A DNA stretch of 64,000 bases from an uncultured bacterium (GTDB lineage: Bacteria > Bacteroidota > Ignavibacteria > UBA10030 > BY39), in assembly GCA_937967455.1 (NCBI GenBank), contig CALCJK010000009.1, forward strand, positions 62,001 through 126,000, read 5' to 3'. The notes below the pieces were generated by a model. That model was not told where the DNA came from. It ran no database searches and saw nothing but the letters and a program-made list of their open reading frames with translations. This document shows positions 35,625-44,525 of this stretch, piece after piece. Each line of letters opens with the position of its first letter. The stretch's first letter is position 1. Position numbers and translations under genes: made by a program.

Positions 35625-37428
35625 GCACACGGCTTCCCGAACTAAAGTAATTTTATTATTTGTTTTTCTCATATTTCTGATGTTTACAATTCGATTAATT
35701 CAGTTACAGATAATATACAGTGAAAAGTACGGTAAAATGTCTGAAGAGAATAGTATACGCACTATGGTAGTTAATCCTTTAAGAGGTTATATGTACGATA
35801 GAAATGGGGCATTAATCGTGGACAATCGTCCAGCATACACAGTTACTGTTGTGCCAGCAGAATTTGATACAACGCAAATTAAATTACTTTCAGAAATCTT
35901 AAATTTGGACCAACAGGAGATAATGAATAAAATTAAACGCGAAGCAAAATATAATAAGTTTGCTCCAGCAAAAATTAAGAGAGATATTGATTTTAAAACT
36001 CTTTCGTTGATTGAAGAATATCACGAACAACTTCGCGGTGTTGATTATGTTGTTGAATCTAAACGTGCATATCCCCCAAATGTAAAAGGTTCTCATATCT
36101 TTGGTTATCTTAGAGAAATTTCAGATGAGCAACTAGCAAAGGCTGGTGATATTTATAAAAGGGGCGATATTATTGGTGCAACAGGTATAGAAGCTCAGTA
36201 TGAAAAATATCTAAGAGGTGAAAAAGGATATAAATTTATCATTGTTGATTCAAGAGGTAGAATGGTTGGTAGCTATAATGAAGGTAAAGATGATAAACCT
36301 CCATTAGAAGGCGATGACCTGGAATTAACATTGGATATCAACGTACAAGCATTAGCTGAATCATTACTTTCTAATCATAAAGGTGCTCTGGTAGCAATTG
36401 ATCCAACTGATGGTGGAATAATTGCTCTTGTTAGTAAACCAGATTTTAATTTGGATTTATTATCTGGTGTAACTCCTGTAGAATTATGGAAAAGCTTAGT
36501 AGATGATAAAGACACTCCTCTATTTAATCGTGCTACACTAACAAATTATCCACCCGGTTCCACTTTCAAAATGATTTTAGCTGTTGCAGGACTGCAAGAG
36601 AAGCTAATAGATCAAAATTATAGAATAAATTGTAGTGGTGCGTTTAAATTTGGGAATAAGGTATTCAAGGACTTACATGTGCATGGTTCAACTAATGTAG
36701 TTGAGGCAATACAGAGATCCTGTAATGTCTTCTTTTATCAAATGATGCTAAAAGTTGGATTAGATAAATGGTCTGAATATGCAAGCAAATTTGGATTTGG
36801 TAAACCCACAGGGATTGACATAATGGAAGAGAATTCAGGACTGTTACCATCTGAAAGTTATTATAATCGTGTGTATGGAAAAGGGAAATGGACATTAGGT
36901 TATACAGTCAGTTTAGGAATCGGTCAGGGGGAAGTGGGTGTTTCACCAATACAGTTAGCATCATACGCAATGGCGCTGGCAAATCAGGGGAAACTCTATA
37001 AACCGCATATAGTAAATAGTATTAAATTTAAGAAAAGTAGAGAATCAAAAAAGTTGGATGTGCAGTTTAAACAAATTGATTTAAATCCCGAGGTATGGAG
37101 ATTAGTTCGTGAAGGTCTTTATCGTGCTGTTAATTTACCAGGTGGAACTGGTGCTGCTGCAAGAGTTCCCGGTGTAAATGTTGCAGGTAAAACAGGTACT
37201 GCACAAAATCCACACGGTAAAGATCATGCTTGGTTTATTGGATTTGCTCCTTACGAAGATCCAAAAATTGCTATTTGTGTCTTAGTTGAAAATGTTGGAT
37301 TTGGTGGAGTATATGCAGCTCCAATTGCAGGTTTGTGTATTGAACAGTATTTATACGGTGAAGTAATACGAAATAAACAACCTAAAATAAATCTTGTTAA
37401 GTCTGAAATAAATGGCAAACTTGATTGA
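35617..37428 (+). CDS. mrdA: penicillin-binding protein 2 (elongasome transpeptidase)
   Basis: A 603-residue class B PBP that cross-links peptidoglycan during elongation. It has one N-terminal helix (about 10-30), a dimerisation domain and a transpeptidase domain. The active-site motifs are S315-T-F-K318, S368-C-N370 and K525-T-G-T528, all intact. It overlaps mreD and rodA, so the five shape genes form one tight unit. Confidence 0.96.
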   Translation: MFEHTASRTKVILLFVFLIFLMFTIRLIQLQIIYSEKYGKMSEENSIRTMVVNPLRGYMYDRNGALIVDNRPAYTVTVVPAEFDTTQIKLLSEILNLDQQEIMNKIKREAKYNKFAPAKIKRDIDFKTLSLIEEYHEQLRGVDYVVESKRAYPPNVKGSHIFGYLREISDEQLAKAGDIYKRGDIIGATGIEAQYEKYLRGEKGYKFIIVDSRGRMVGSYNEGKDDKPPLEGDDLELTLDINVQALAESLLSNHKGALVAIDPTDGGIIALVSKPDFNLDLLSGVTPVELWKSLVDDKDTPLFNRATLTNYPPGSTFKMILAVAGLQEKLIDQNYRINCSGAFKFGNKVFKDLHVHGSTNVVEAIQRSCNVFFYQMMLKVGLDKWSEYASKFGFGKPTGIDIMEENSGLLPSESYYNRVYGKGKWTLGYTVSLGIGQGEVGVSPIQLASYAMALANQGKLYKPHIVNSIKFKKSRESKKLDVQFKQIDLNPEVWRLVREGLYRAVNLPGGTGAAARVPGVNVAGKTGTAQNPHGKDHAWFIGFAPYEDPKIAICVLVENVGFGGVYAAPIAGLCIEQYLYGEVIRNKQPKINLVKSEINGKLD

Positions 37429-37430
37429 TT

Positions 37431-38648
37431 ATGAAAAGCTGGTTTGAAGAAAAAATAAATATTGGACTTTTAATTACTCTATTGCTTCTTGTAGGCATTG
37501 GTTTACTCTCAATTTATTCAGCGACTTATGATACTGGCTCATCTGATTATTTCACACGGCAGTTAATATGGGCTGGATTAGGATTTATTTTTATGATAAT
37601 AGTTACATTTATACCTTTTAGAACTTTACAACTTCTATCTTATCCTATTTATTTATTATCAATCATAATCTTGGTACTGGTACTATATGTAGGGAAATCG
37701 GTTGCTGGTTCAAAGAGCTGGTTTGGCATAGGAAATTTTGGTATACAACCTTCAGAGTTTGCAAAAGTTGCAGTAATTCTTGCTCTTGCTTATTTTTTGT
37801 CGGATAAAAAAGTTAACTTACAAAGAATGAAATATCTGTTGATTTCATTTGCAATTGTGTTAGTACCATTCGGTTTGATAATTCGACAACCTGATACCGG
37901 AACTGCTTTAATCTTTGTAGCTAGTTTAATTCCTTTACTGTATTGGGCAGGAGCGTCGAATACTTTTATGCTGGGAATTATAGCTCCATCTCTCGCAGCA
38001 GTTTCTTCACTATTTGGTATTACATACTTTTTAATAGTAATTATTATTCTACTAATAATATTATTCTTACAGCGGGAGAATAAATTAATTTCTGCTATTA
38101 TATTTTCGGTTACCGTTCTTATTGGAATTTCAGTTCAATATGTTTATGGGAAACTAGAACCTTATCAACAAAAAAGAATAGATATTTTCATAAATCCTGA
38201 ATCAGACCCGCTTAAAGCTGGATATAATGTTATTCAGTCAAAAATTGCTATTGGTTCTGGTGGATTTACTGGTAAGGGATTTCTACAGGGTACACAGACC
38301 CAATTAAATTTTATCCCAGCTCAGTGGACTGATTTTATTTATTGTGTACCAGCTGAAGAATTTGGATTTTTAGGTGCATTTTTTATACTTTTGCTATATT
38401 TTTATTTTATATATCGAGCTATAAGAATCGCAAGTACAGCAAAAAGTAAATACGGCAGTTTAGTCGCCTTTGGAGTAGTTTCGTTTTTGATGGTTCATAT
38501 TATAATCAATATTGGTATGGTAATGGGGATAATGCCTGTGATTGGTGTACCTCTACCTTTTTTAAGTTATGGTGGTTCGTTTCTGTTCTCATCATTAATA
38601 ATGACAGGCTTACTATTTAATATTTATTTAAATAGAAAAGAATATTAA
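37431..38648 (+). CDS. rodA: RodA peptidoglycan glycosyltransferase (SEDS family)
   Basis: A 405-residue SEDS polymerase with about ten helices that partners PBP2. Conserved stretches include GIGNFGIQPSEFAKVAVILALA, here in part FGIQPSEFAKVA, RQPDTGTALIF, the catalytic-loop FIPAQWTDFIYCVPAEEFGF, here in part WTDFIYCVPAEEFGF, and PVIGVPLPFLSYGGS. I start at ATG 37431, 2 bases after the PBP2 stop; a TTG two codons earlier overlaps that stop. Confidence 0.95.
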   Translation: MKSWFEEKINIGLLITLLLLVGIGLLSIYSATYDTGSSDYFTRQLIWAGLGFIFMIIVTFIPFRTLQLLSYPIYLLSIIILVLVLYVGKSVAGSKSWFGIGNFGIQPSEFAKVAVILALAYFLSDKKVNLQRMKYLLISFAIVLVPFGLIIRQPDTGTALIFVASLIPLLYWAGASNTFMLGIIAPSLAAVSSLFGITYFLIVIIILLIILFLQRENKLISAIIFSVTVLIGISVQYVYGKLEPYQQKRIDIFINPESDPLKAGYNVIQSKIAIGSGGFTGKGFLQGTQTQLNFIPAQWTDFIYCVPAEEFGFLGAFFILLLYFYFIYRAIRIASTAKSKYGSLVAFGVVSFLMVHIIINIGMVMGIMPVIGVPLPFLSYGGSFLFSSLIMTGLLFNIYLNRKEY

Positions 38649-38667
38649 CAAATTCAGAAAGGAAAAA

Positions 38668-41100
38668 ATGAAATTGAATTTAAAAAAGTATAAAATTCCA
38701 GTCTCAAAACTCAGATGGAAATTTAACTCGAAACAATTAAAAATCAAAACTACAAATGATGTGAAGTTTACAAAAGATATTATCGGACAAGAAAGAGCTT
38801 TAAGAGCATTGAGGGTTGGACTTGAAATAAAACATTTTGGATACAATGTGTTTGTTGCAGGATTTTCAGGCACTGGTAGAACAACAACAATAAAGCGTTT
38901 GCTCCAGGATTTTCAAATCAAGAAAGTCCAGCTTTATGATTACTGTTATCTTTATAATTTTGATAACCCTGATCAACCACATTTGATAAAGTTAAAAGCT
39001 GGCCAGGGAAATCAACTTAAAAAAGATATGAACGATTTTCTGGAGGAATTACTAAAAGATATCCCAGCAATTTTTGAGAGCAGAAGGTATCAAGAAGAAC
39101 GTAAAAGGATTATTGAACATTTTCAGAGTCGTCAACGCTCCATTTTAAAGCAATTTGAGGATAAAGTAAAGGCTAAAGGCTTCGAAGTAATACAAGTACA
39201 GGTAGGTTCCTCTCTACGCCCTGATATTGCACCAGTGATTAATAATAATCCTGTGAATTTTGAGCAAATGGAAGCTTTAATTAGACAGGGAGAAATTTCA
39301 CAAGAAAAACTTGATCAATTAATTCAGGAAAGGAAAAATCTTGAAACACAAATGGAATCCGTCTTCAGGGAAATGCGTAATATCGAAAGAAAATTAAACG
39401 AATCCCTTGAGGAATTGGGAATCAAATCGGTAATGCCACTACTTAAAGAACATATTAATTTAATATGTGAAAAATATGAGTGTGATAAATTAAGAAAGTT
39501 TTTAGATGATCTTGAGGCATTCGTTCTTTTTAATTTGGAAAAGTTTCTCCCCCAACAGCCTCAACAAACAAATCCTTTTTTACCATCGCGTGAAGAATAT
39601 GATTTTATAGAATTCAGGGTTAACGTCATTGTAGATAATTCTAAAACAGAAGGTGTACCCGTAATAATTGAGACCAATCCAAGATTTAGAAATATTTTTG
39701 GTACAATCGATAGAGAGGTGGATCGCAATGGAATCTGGCGCTCAGATTTTACTATGATAAAAGCTGGCTCGCTGCTAAAAGCTAATGGTGGATACCTAAT
39801 TCTGAATGCCCTTGATACCTTAGTTGAACCTGGTGTATGGCAGACTTTAAAACGAACTTTGAGAAATCAATTACTTGAGATACAATCGGTTGAATCTGGA
39901 TTATTTGGAACTTCCTCAACTATTAAACCGGAACCAATTGAACTTGATGTAAAAGTAGTTATGATTGGAGATGTCTATATATATGATATTCTTTATGTAG
40001 CAGATGAAGATTTTAAGAAGATATTTAAGATACGTGCAGACTTTGATGTAGAGATGCCAAGAAATAACACAACAATAAAAAAGTATATTAGCTTTATCAA
40101 AATGATTTGTGAAGAAGAAAATTTGTTGCCCTTCGATAAATATGCTATTGCAGAAGTTATAGAATTTGGTGTCCGCCTTGCTGGCAGACAAAATAAATTG
40201 TCAACTCGATTTAATATTATTGCTGATATTCTAAGAGAGTCTAACTTCTGGGCAAAGAATGATTCATCAAATGTAATTAAACCTGTTCATGTAAGGCGTG
40301 CAATTGATGAAAGAGCATATAGATTAAAAATGATTGAGGAAAAAATTCAGGAAATGATCGTAGAAGGAACACTAATGATCGATCACAAAGGAAAGGTAGT
40401 TGGTCAGGTCAATGGATTGTCAGTTTATGATATGGGTGAATATTCATTTGGTAAACCATCTCGAATCACTGTTACAACGGCTATGGGTAAAGCAGGTGTT
40501 ATCAATATTGAACGCGAAGCTGAACTAAGTGGACCTACACATAATAAAGGTGTGCTTATATTGAGCGGCTACCTGAGAAGTAAATACGCTCAGAATAAAC
40601 CACTTGTCATGAGTGCAAGTATAGCATTTGAACAATCTTACAGTGGCGTCGATGGCGACAGTGCTTCATCAACTGAGGTTTATGCCATACTCTCCAGTTT
40701 ATCTGGAGTTCCAATTCGTCAGGATATTGCAGTTACTGGATCGGTAAATCAAAAAGGTGAAGTTCAACCAATCGGAGGTGTTAATGAAAAGATTGAAGGA
40801 TTTTATGATATATGTAAACAAAAAGGATTTACAGGAACTCAAGGTGTTATTATTCCTTTTAAAAATTTATCAGACCTAATGTTACGCCATGACGTAATTG
40901 AAGATGTTCAAAAGGGAAATTTTCATATCTATGCTGTTAAAACAATCGATGAGGGAATCGAAATACTTACTGGTAAACCTGCTGGCAAGAAATTACCAGA
41001 CGGTAGTTATCCTAAAGGTACTATTCATTATTTGGTTGATAAAAAATTAACAGAATATGCAAAGAAGTGGAAAGAAATTGAAGCAGCTGAGGAAGAATGA
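38668..41100 (+). CDS. ATP-dependent Lon-like protease with AAA_32 domain
   Basis: An 810-residue protease of the Lon family variant with a non-classical ATPase region. The Walker A loop reads GFSGTGRTTTIK, with Arg where Lys is usual in classical AAA proteins, as is common in this branch. A helical insertion (about 120-280, EERKRIIEHFQSRQR and SQEKLDQLIQERKNLE) replaces the classical Lon N-domain. The C-terminal Lon peptidase domain has the Ser665/Lys708 dyad (DGDSASSTE and GGVNEKIEGF). It is followed, with a 4-base overlap, by a deacetylase gene. Substrates are unknown. Confidence 0.9.
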   Translation: MKLNLKKYKIPVSKLRWKFNSKQLKIKTTNDVKFTKDIIGQERALRALRVGLEIKHFGYNVFVAGFSGTGRTTTIKRLLQDFQIKKVQLYDYCYLYNFDNPDQPHLIKLKAGQGNQLKKDMNDFLEELLKDIPAIFESRRYQEERKRIIEHFQSRQRSILKQFEDKVKAKGFEVIQVQVGSSLRPDIAPVINNNPVNFEQMEALIRQGEISQEKLDQLIQERKNLETQMESVFREMRNIERKLNESLEELGIKSVMPLLKEHINLICEKYECDKLRKFLDDLEAFVLFNLEKFLPQQPQQTNPFLPSREEYDFIEFRVNVIVDNSKTEGVPVIIETNPRFRNIFGTIDREVDRNGIWRSDFTMIKAGSLLKANGGYLILNALDTLVEPGVWQTLKRTLRNQLLEIQSVESGLFGTSSTIKPEPIELDVKVVMIGDVYIYDILYVADEDFKKIFKIRADFDVEMPRNNTTIKKYISFIKMICEEENLLPFDKYAIAEVIEFGVRLAGRQNKLSTRFNIIADILRESNFWAKNDSSNVIKPVHVRRAIDERAYRLKMIEEKIQEMIVEGTLMIDHKGKVVGQVNGLSVYDMGEYSFGKPSRITVTTAMGKAGVINIEREAELSGPTHNKGVLILSGYLRSKYAQNKPLVMSASIAFEQSYSGVDGDSASSTEVYAILSSLSGVPIRQDIAVTGSVNQKGEVQPIGGVNEKIEGFYDICKQKGFTGTQGVIIPFKNLSDLMLRHDVIEDVQKGNFHIYAVKTIDEGIEILTGKPAGKKLPDGSYPKGTIHYLVDKKLTEYAKKWKEIEAAEEE

Positions 41101-42053
41101 AAATAGGATTTGTATATAACGATAAATTTCTTTTACACAACACTGGTTTATATCATCCAGAGAGACCAGATCGTTTGAAATCTATTATTCAAGCATTGCA
41201 TAGTTCGAATTTGTGGCAAAAACTTCAACATCTAAATTTTGAATCTGCCAATATAGAAACTGTTCAAATGGTTCATGGGGATACTCATATTAATTTTGTT
41301 AGAGAAACTTGTCTAAAAGCTCAAAAGTTTGATAATCTCCAACTGCTTGATTCTGGCGATACACCTGTATGCAGAGATTCGTTTGAAATCGCATTACTTG
41401 CTGCTGGGGGATGTACAGCAGCGATTGATGCAGTAATGACTGGCGTAATAAAAAGAGTATTCTGTGCTGTTAGACCTCCCGGTCATCATGCCGAAAGTAA
41501 TACACCAATGGGGTTTTGTTTGTTTAATAATGCTGCTATTGCTGCAAATTATGCCAAAAAAAAATATAATCTCAAAAGGATTTTGATCTTGGATTGGGAC
41601 GTACATCATGGTAACGGTACACAAGAAATATTTTATGATGATGATCAGGTTTTTTATGTAAGTTTACATCAATATCCCTTTTATCCGGGTACTGGCGCTA
41701 AAGATGAAATAGGAATTGGTAAAGGTGAAGGATATACTCTTAATTGTCCTATGAGAGCAGGAAGTGGTGAAGAAGAATATCTAGAAGCATTTGAAAAATA
41801 TATTGTGCCTGCATTTAATCTCTTTCAACCAGAGCTATTCATAATATCTGCTGGATTTGATGCACATAGAAATGATCCACTCGCAAATATTAATTTAACT
41901 GAAGAGTCGTTTCGCAAAATGACAGGGTATATAGTTAAATACGCAAACAAATTTTCACAGGGAAGAATAATATCAATACTTGAAGGAGGATATGACCTTG
42001 AGGCATTAAGTAATTCTGTTAAAGTTCATATTGAAGAATTAATGTCGGATTAA
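41097..42053 (+). CDS. histone-deacetylase/AcuC-family zinc amidohydrolase
   Basis: A 318-residue class II-type deacetylase. The tandem active-site histidines are in RPPGHHAES, the zinc ligands in DWDVHHGNGTQ and SAGFDAHRNDP, and the C-terminal ILEGGYDLEAL is present. Bacterial members remove acetyl groups from proteins, polyamines or acetoin-linked enzymes. It overlaps the Lon-like protease gene (ATGA) and is 7 bases from the cyclase-like gene, an unusual trio that suggests protein-level control. The substrate is not evident. Confidence 0.9.
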   Translation: MKIGFVYNDKFLLHNTGLYHPERPDRLKSIIQALHSSNLWQKLQHLNFESANIETVQMVHGDTHINFVRETCLKAQKFDNLQLLDSGDTPVCRDSFEIALLAAGGCTAAIDAVMTGVIKRVFCAVRPPGHHAESNTPMGFCLFNNAAIAANYAKKKYNLKRILILDWDVHHGNGTQEIFYDDDQVFYVSLHQYPFYPGTGAKDEIGIGKGEGYTLNCPMRAGSGEEEYLEAFEKYIVPAFNLFQPELFIISAGFDAHRNDPLANINLTEESFRKMTGYIVKYANKFSQGRIISILEGGYDLEALSNSVKVHIEELMSD

Positions 42054-42060
42054 AATATTT

Positions 42061-43113
42061 ATGAGTAAGAAAAAATTAGACACAAATACACTTGACTATA
42101 CACTAACAGGTATTTCGGTTCCGAAAAATTTTCTTGAATATTCTCTCCTGAGTTTCTCACATGTTTTTCGAGTAATTTCATATCTATTAGGAGTCTCAAT
42201 AGTTGTTTATATAGCAGCTGCCGTTGTGCCATATTTCCAAGGATATGAAAATTATCCAGCTTTGAAGTTTTTGGATCAAATCATGATACAGACCGTTTAT
42301 TTATTAAATACTCAGATTCCGACGAAAATCGGAAAATTCGATGCTTCTATATGGATTATTATTATCGGATTATTAATTCTTAAAGGGACTTTTGAAAGAA
42401 ATTCAGAAAGATTGAGAGATAAGAGTTATTTAATGCATTTCAGAAGAAAATATGAAGTCTGGAAAAAACAACAATCACTTAAAAAAGGCTCAAAGCTAAC
42501 CCATAAACTAGACGATGCGTTAAACAATCTAGAAAATGCTAAACCTAAAGATAGGGAAGAAATTTTAAGACAATTTATAGAAACAAAAAGAAAATTGGAT
42601 GCAATGGGAAGAGATTTAGCATTTTTATCTATTGATGTTGTTGATTCTACAAAGATGAAAGAAGGTGAGGAAAAAGCTTTTGTTGAACATGACTTTAAAG
42701 AATTTAAAAGATTCGTAGAAGGTGTTCTAATTAATAATAATGTAATGAAAACAGCCTGGACACCTGATGGTGTTATGGCTTGTTTTGAAAAGGTAGATGA
42801 AGCAGTTAAAGCGGGTAGAGAAGTAATTATTGGACTTGAGGCTTTTAATAAAAATATAAAAACAATAAAGAGTGATTTTTCAGTTAGGGCTGGAGTTAAT
42901 TCTGGTTTTGTTTATTATGATGAAGAACTTCCACTTGAAGAGATTGCTGATCGCGTTATAGACATTGCAGGCCATTTCCAGAAACATGCACGACCTAATG
43001 CTATTTGGATAGCAAAACCATCCATTGAGCCGCTTGCCACACGCAATGGTTTCCACCCTATCAACGAAGTAGTTGATGGCTACGAAGTATATGAGTGGAG
43101 AAAGAGTGAATAA
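42061..43113 (+). CDS. membrane protein with class III nucleotide-cyclase-like domain, catalytic residues altered
   Basis: A 350-residue protein: two membrane helices (about 38-58 and 96-109), a basic helical linker (about 112-180), then a cyclase homology domain (about 184-345). The first metal aspartate D192 (LSIDVVDST), the adenine-selecting lysine K230 and second aspartate D236 (VMKTAWTPDG) are present. The segment where active cyclases have VN-x-AAR reads VIDIAGHFQ, so the transition-state Asn appears as Asp301 and the Arg as His305. It may bind nucleotide without making cAMP. This last point rests on manual alignment. Confidence 0.72.
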   Translation: MSKKKLDTNTLDYTLTGISVPKNFLEYSLLSFSHVFRVISYLLGVSIVVYIAAAVVPYFQGYENYPALKFLDQIMIQTVYLLNTQIPTKIGKFDASIWIIIIGLLILKGTFERNSERLRDKSYLMHFRRKYEVWKKQQSLKKGSKLTHKLDDALNNLENAKPKDREEILRQFIETKRKLDAMGRDLAFLSIDVVDSTKMKEGEEKAFVEHDFKEFKRFVEGVLINNNVMKTAWTPDGVMACFEKVDEAVKAGREVIIGLEAFNKNIKTIKSDFSVRAGVNSGFVYYDEELPLEEIADRVIDIAGHFQKHARPNAIWIAKPSIEPLATRNGFHPINEVVDGYEVYEWRKSE

Positions 43114-43126
43114 ATCAAATATTTAG

Positions 43127-43543
43127 TTATTGTGTAGCTTGTTCCTGTTTTCCATATATTGCTGCAACAATAATTCCTAAAATTATATACTGGAGCATTC
43201 CATAAATAAACCATTGCACAGCAACAGAATAAGGGATTGGAATCATTACATATGTTGCATATGCCATTGGTACCGACATTAAGAAACCAATGTAGATTCC
43301 ATACCTAACACCTTCAATTATTCCTTTTCCTGTGTAACCCTTTGAAAAAATCAAGACGAAGAAAAATGAAGTAATTAGATAAACAATGTAATATATCCAC
43401 ATTTTTGCTTGCATGTCGGTTCGCCAGATGTTTTTCATTTCGTCTGATTGATATGTAGGCCCAAGTATTAGACTATGGATTATTGCATTGAGAATTACCA
43501 TTGCGATGAAAACAGCGATAAAAGATATCCAAAATTTCTTCAT
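43127..43543 (-). CDS. four-helix membrane protein of unknown function
   Basis: A 138-residue protein with about four membrane helices (near 5-27, 50-68, 82-103, 108-130). It has a recognisable loop GPTYQSDEMKNIWR after the first helix. I cannot name the family. An AGGGG ribosome binding site precedes the minus-strand ATG. A small inverted repeat TTGATG-TAGTTT-CATCAA lies upstream at 43570-43587. It is convergent with the cyclase-like gene, 13 bases away, with no terminator between them. Confidence 0.55.
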   Translation of the reverse strand: MKKFWISFIAVFIAMVILNAIIHSLILGPTYQSDEMKNIWRTDMQAKMWIYYIVYLITSFFFVLIFSKGYTGKGIIEGVRYGIYIGFLMSVPMAYATYVMIPIPYSVAVQWFIYGMLQYIILGIIVAAIYGKQEQATQ

Positions 43544-43752
43544 AATAACCCCTTTAATTGTTAATATTATTGATGTAGTTTCATCAAAATATAATTACGA
43601 TGGAATAAATTATCAAATTTAATTGAATTAAAATTTTAAATATTATCAATTGTATAGAATATAATGGGAATAGCCAATACTTTTAAGAGTTGACTATTCC
43701 CACATGTTTTAAGCTTATTTGATTGATAAGTATTATTATCGGTCGTAGTTAC

Positions 43753-43812
43753 TTCGTTGCTATTTAAATAAACCCTTGAGGGTAAATTTGTTGCATTTAA
43801 CTCAACTTCTTG
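43753..43812 (-). pseudogene. second, shorter remnant of a T9SS sorting domain
   Basis: A minus-strand frame reads EVELNATNLPSRVYLNSNE, which follows the core of T9SS type A sorting domains (usual form: EV-x-F-x-A-x-NLPSGVY) and then loses similarity. It lies downstream of the longer remnant on the same strand. Twenty residues of similarity only. Confidence 0.35.
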
Positions 43813-43844
43813 AGTATCCTCGATCATAAACTCCTGATCGATGA

Positions 43845-43880
43845 AAAACAAAAAAGGATAGCCAAAAAATGGCTATCCTT
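43845..43880 (-). terminator. intrinsic terminator after the T9SS-domain remnant
   Basis: AAGGATAGCCA (43854-43864) and TGGCTATCCTT (43870-43880) form a perfect 11-bp stem. Read on the minus strand it ends in TTTTTGTTTTT, so it terminates leftward transcription just after the stop at 43904. Confidence 0.8.
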
Positions 43881-43903
43881 ACTAAATAAAATTATTCAAT
43901 AAA

Positions 43904-44281
43904 TTATTTTACTAAAACCACCTTCTTCACATCCCTAAATACATCTGCATTCATCTTCACATAATAAATTCCACTTGGATAATTTCTTGCATTCCACTCA
44001 ATCAATTTGTATCCTGCATCCTGGAACTCATCTACAAGTGTTACTACTTCCTGACCAAGTATGTTGAAAACTTTTAGCGTTACTTTACAGTCAACTGGCA
44101 ATTGATAATGAATAACTGTTATCGGGTTGAATGGATTTGGATAATTCTGGTTTAGAATGCCTTGATACTTTGATTTAAAGATAGCGACAAGTGAGGTTAA
44201 GATGTTATAATGCTGTAAATGTAGGAAAATGTCCAAAGAATAATAAAAATAAAAAACTCTCCACAATTGCTTAAATGCCAC
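43904..44281 (-). pseudogene. C-terminal T9SS type A sorting domain without its protein (gene remnant)
   Basis: Residues about 40-125 of this 125-codon frame are a full type A sorting domain for the type IX secretion system (NQNYPNPFNPITVIHYQLP, NILGQEVVTLVDEFQDAGY, NYPSGIYYVKMNADVFRDVKKVVLVK in part). Such domains sit at the end of secreted proteins of several hundred residues. Here only about 38 unrelated residues precede it and a stop codon (TAG) lies three codons before the only possible start (GTG). No signal peptide is present. It is most likely the surviving tail of a deleted secreted protein. The terminator downstream is intact. Confidence 0.7.
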
Positions 44282-44313
44282 CGGTAAATCCTATTTATAC
44301 ATTCTTCAATCTT

Positions 44314-44334
44314 TCCTATTTAATTTAAATAGGA
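44314..44334. repeat. 21-bp near-perfect palindrome
   Basis: Arms of 10 bases around one central base, core CCTATTTAA-T-TTAAATAGG (44315-44333). The half TTAAATAGG occurs again near 44434 in the same intergenic region upstream of plsY. It could be an operator; no partner is known. Confidence 0.4.
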
Positions 44335-44468
44335 TACCTGAAACACATTCCTGTATGCAATTCTTTCTAATAAAAAATTAATAATACAGGAATTACAATA
44401 AAAATATATATTCATCATCAATAAAAAGCAAATATTAAATAGGTTAAATTTCTAATCTTAAACATCTT

Positions 44469-44497
44469 TTGCGAATGCCATCAAAATTTTGTATTTT
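44469..44497 (+). promoter_or_regulatory. sigma70-type promoter of plsY
   Basis: TTGCGA (44469-44474), 17 bp, TATTTT (44492-44497). It lies inside the longest possible plsY frame and so supports the later start at 44526. Confidence 0.5.
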
Positions 44498-44525
44498 TAT
44501 GCAAATTTTAAATATTTCTTTCCTA

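Noticed and set aside
43570..43587. TTGATG-TAGTTT-CATCAA inverted repeat before the four-helix membrane protein gene
   Set aside because: Only 6-base arms, no clear promoter to overlap and no regulator nearby; too weak to report as an operator.
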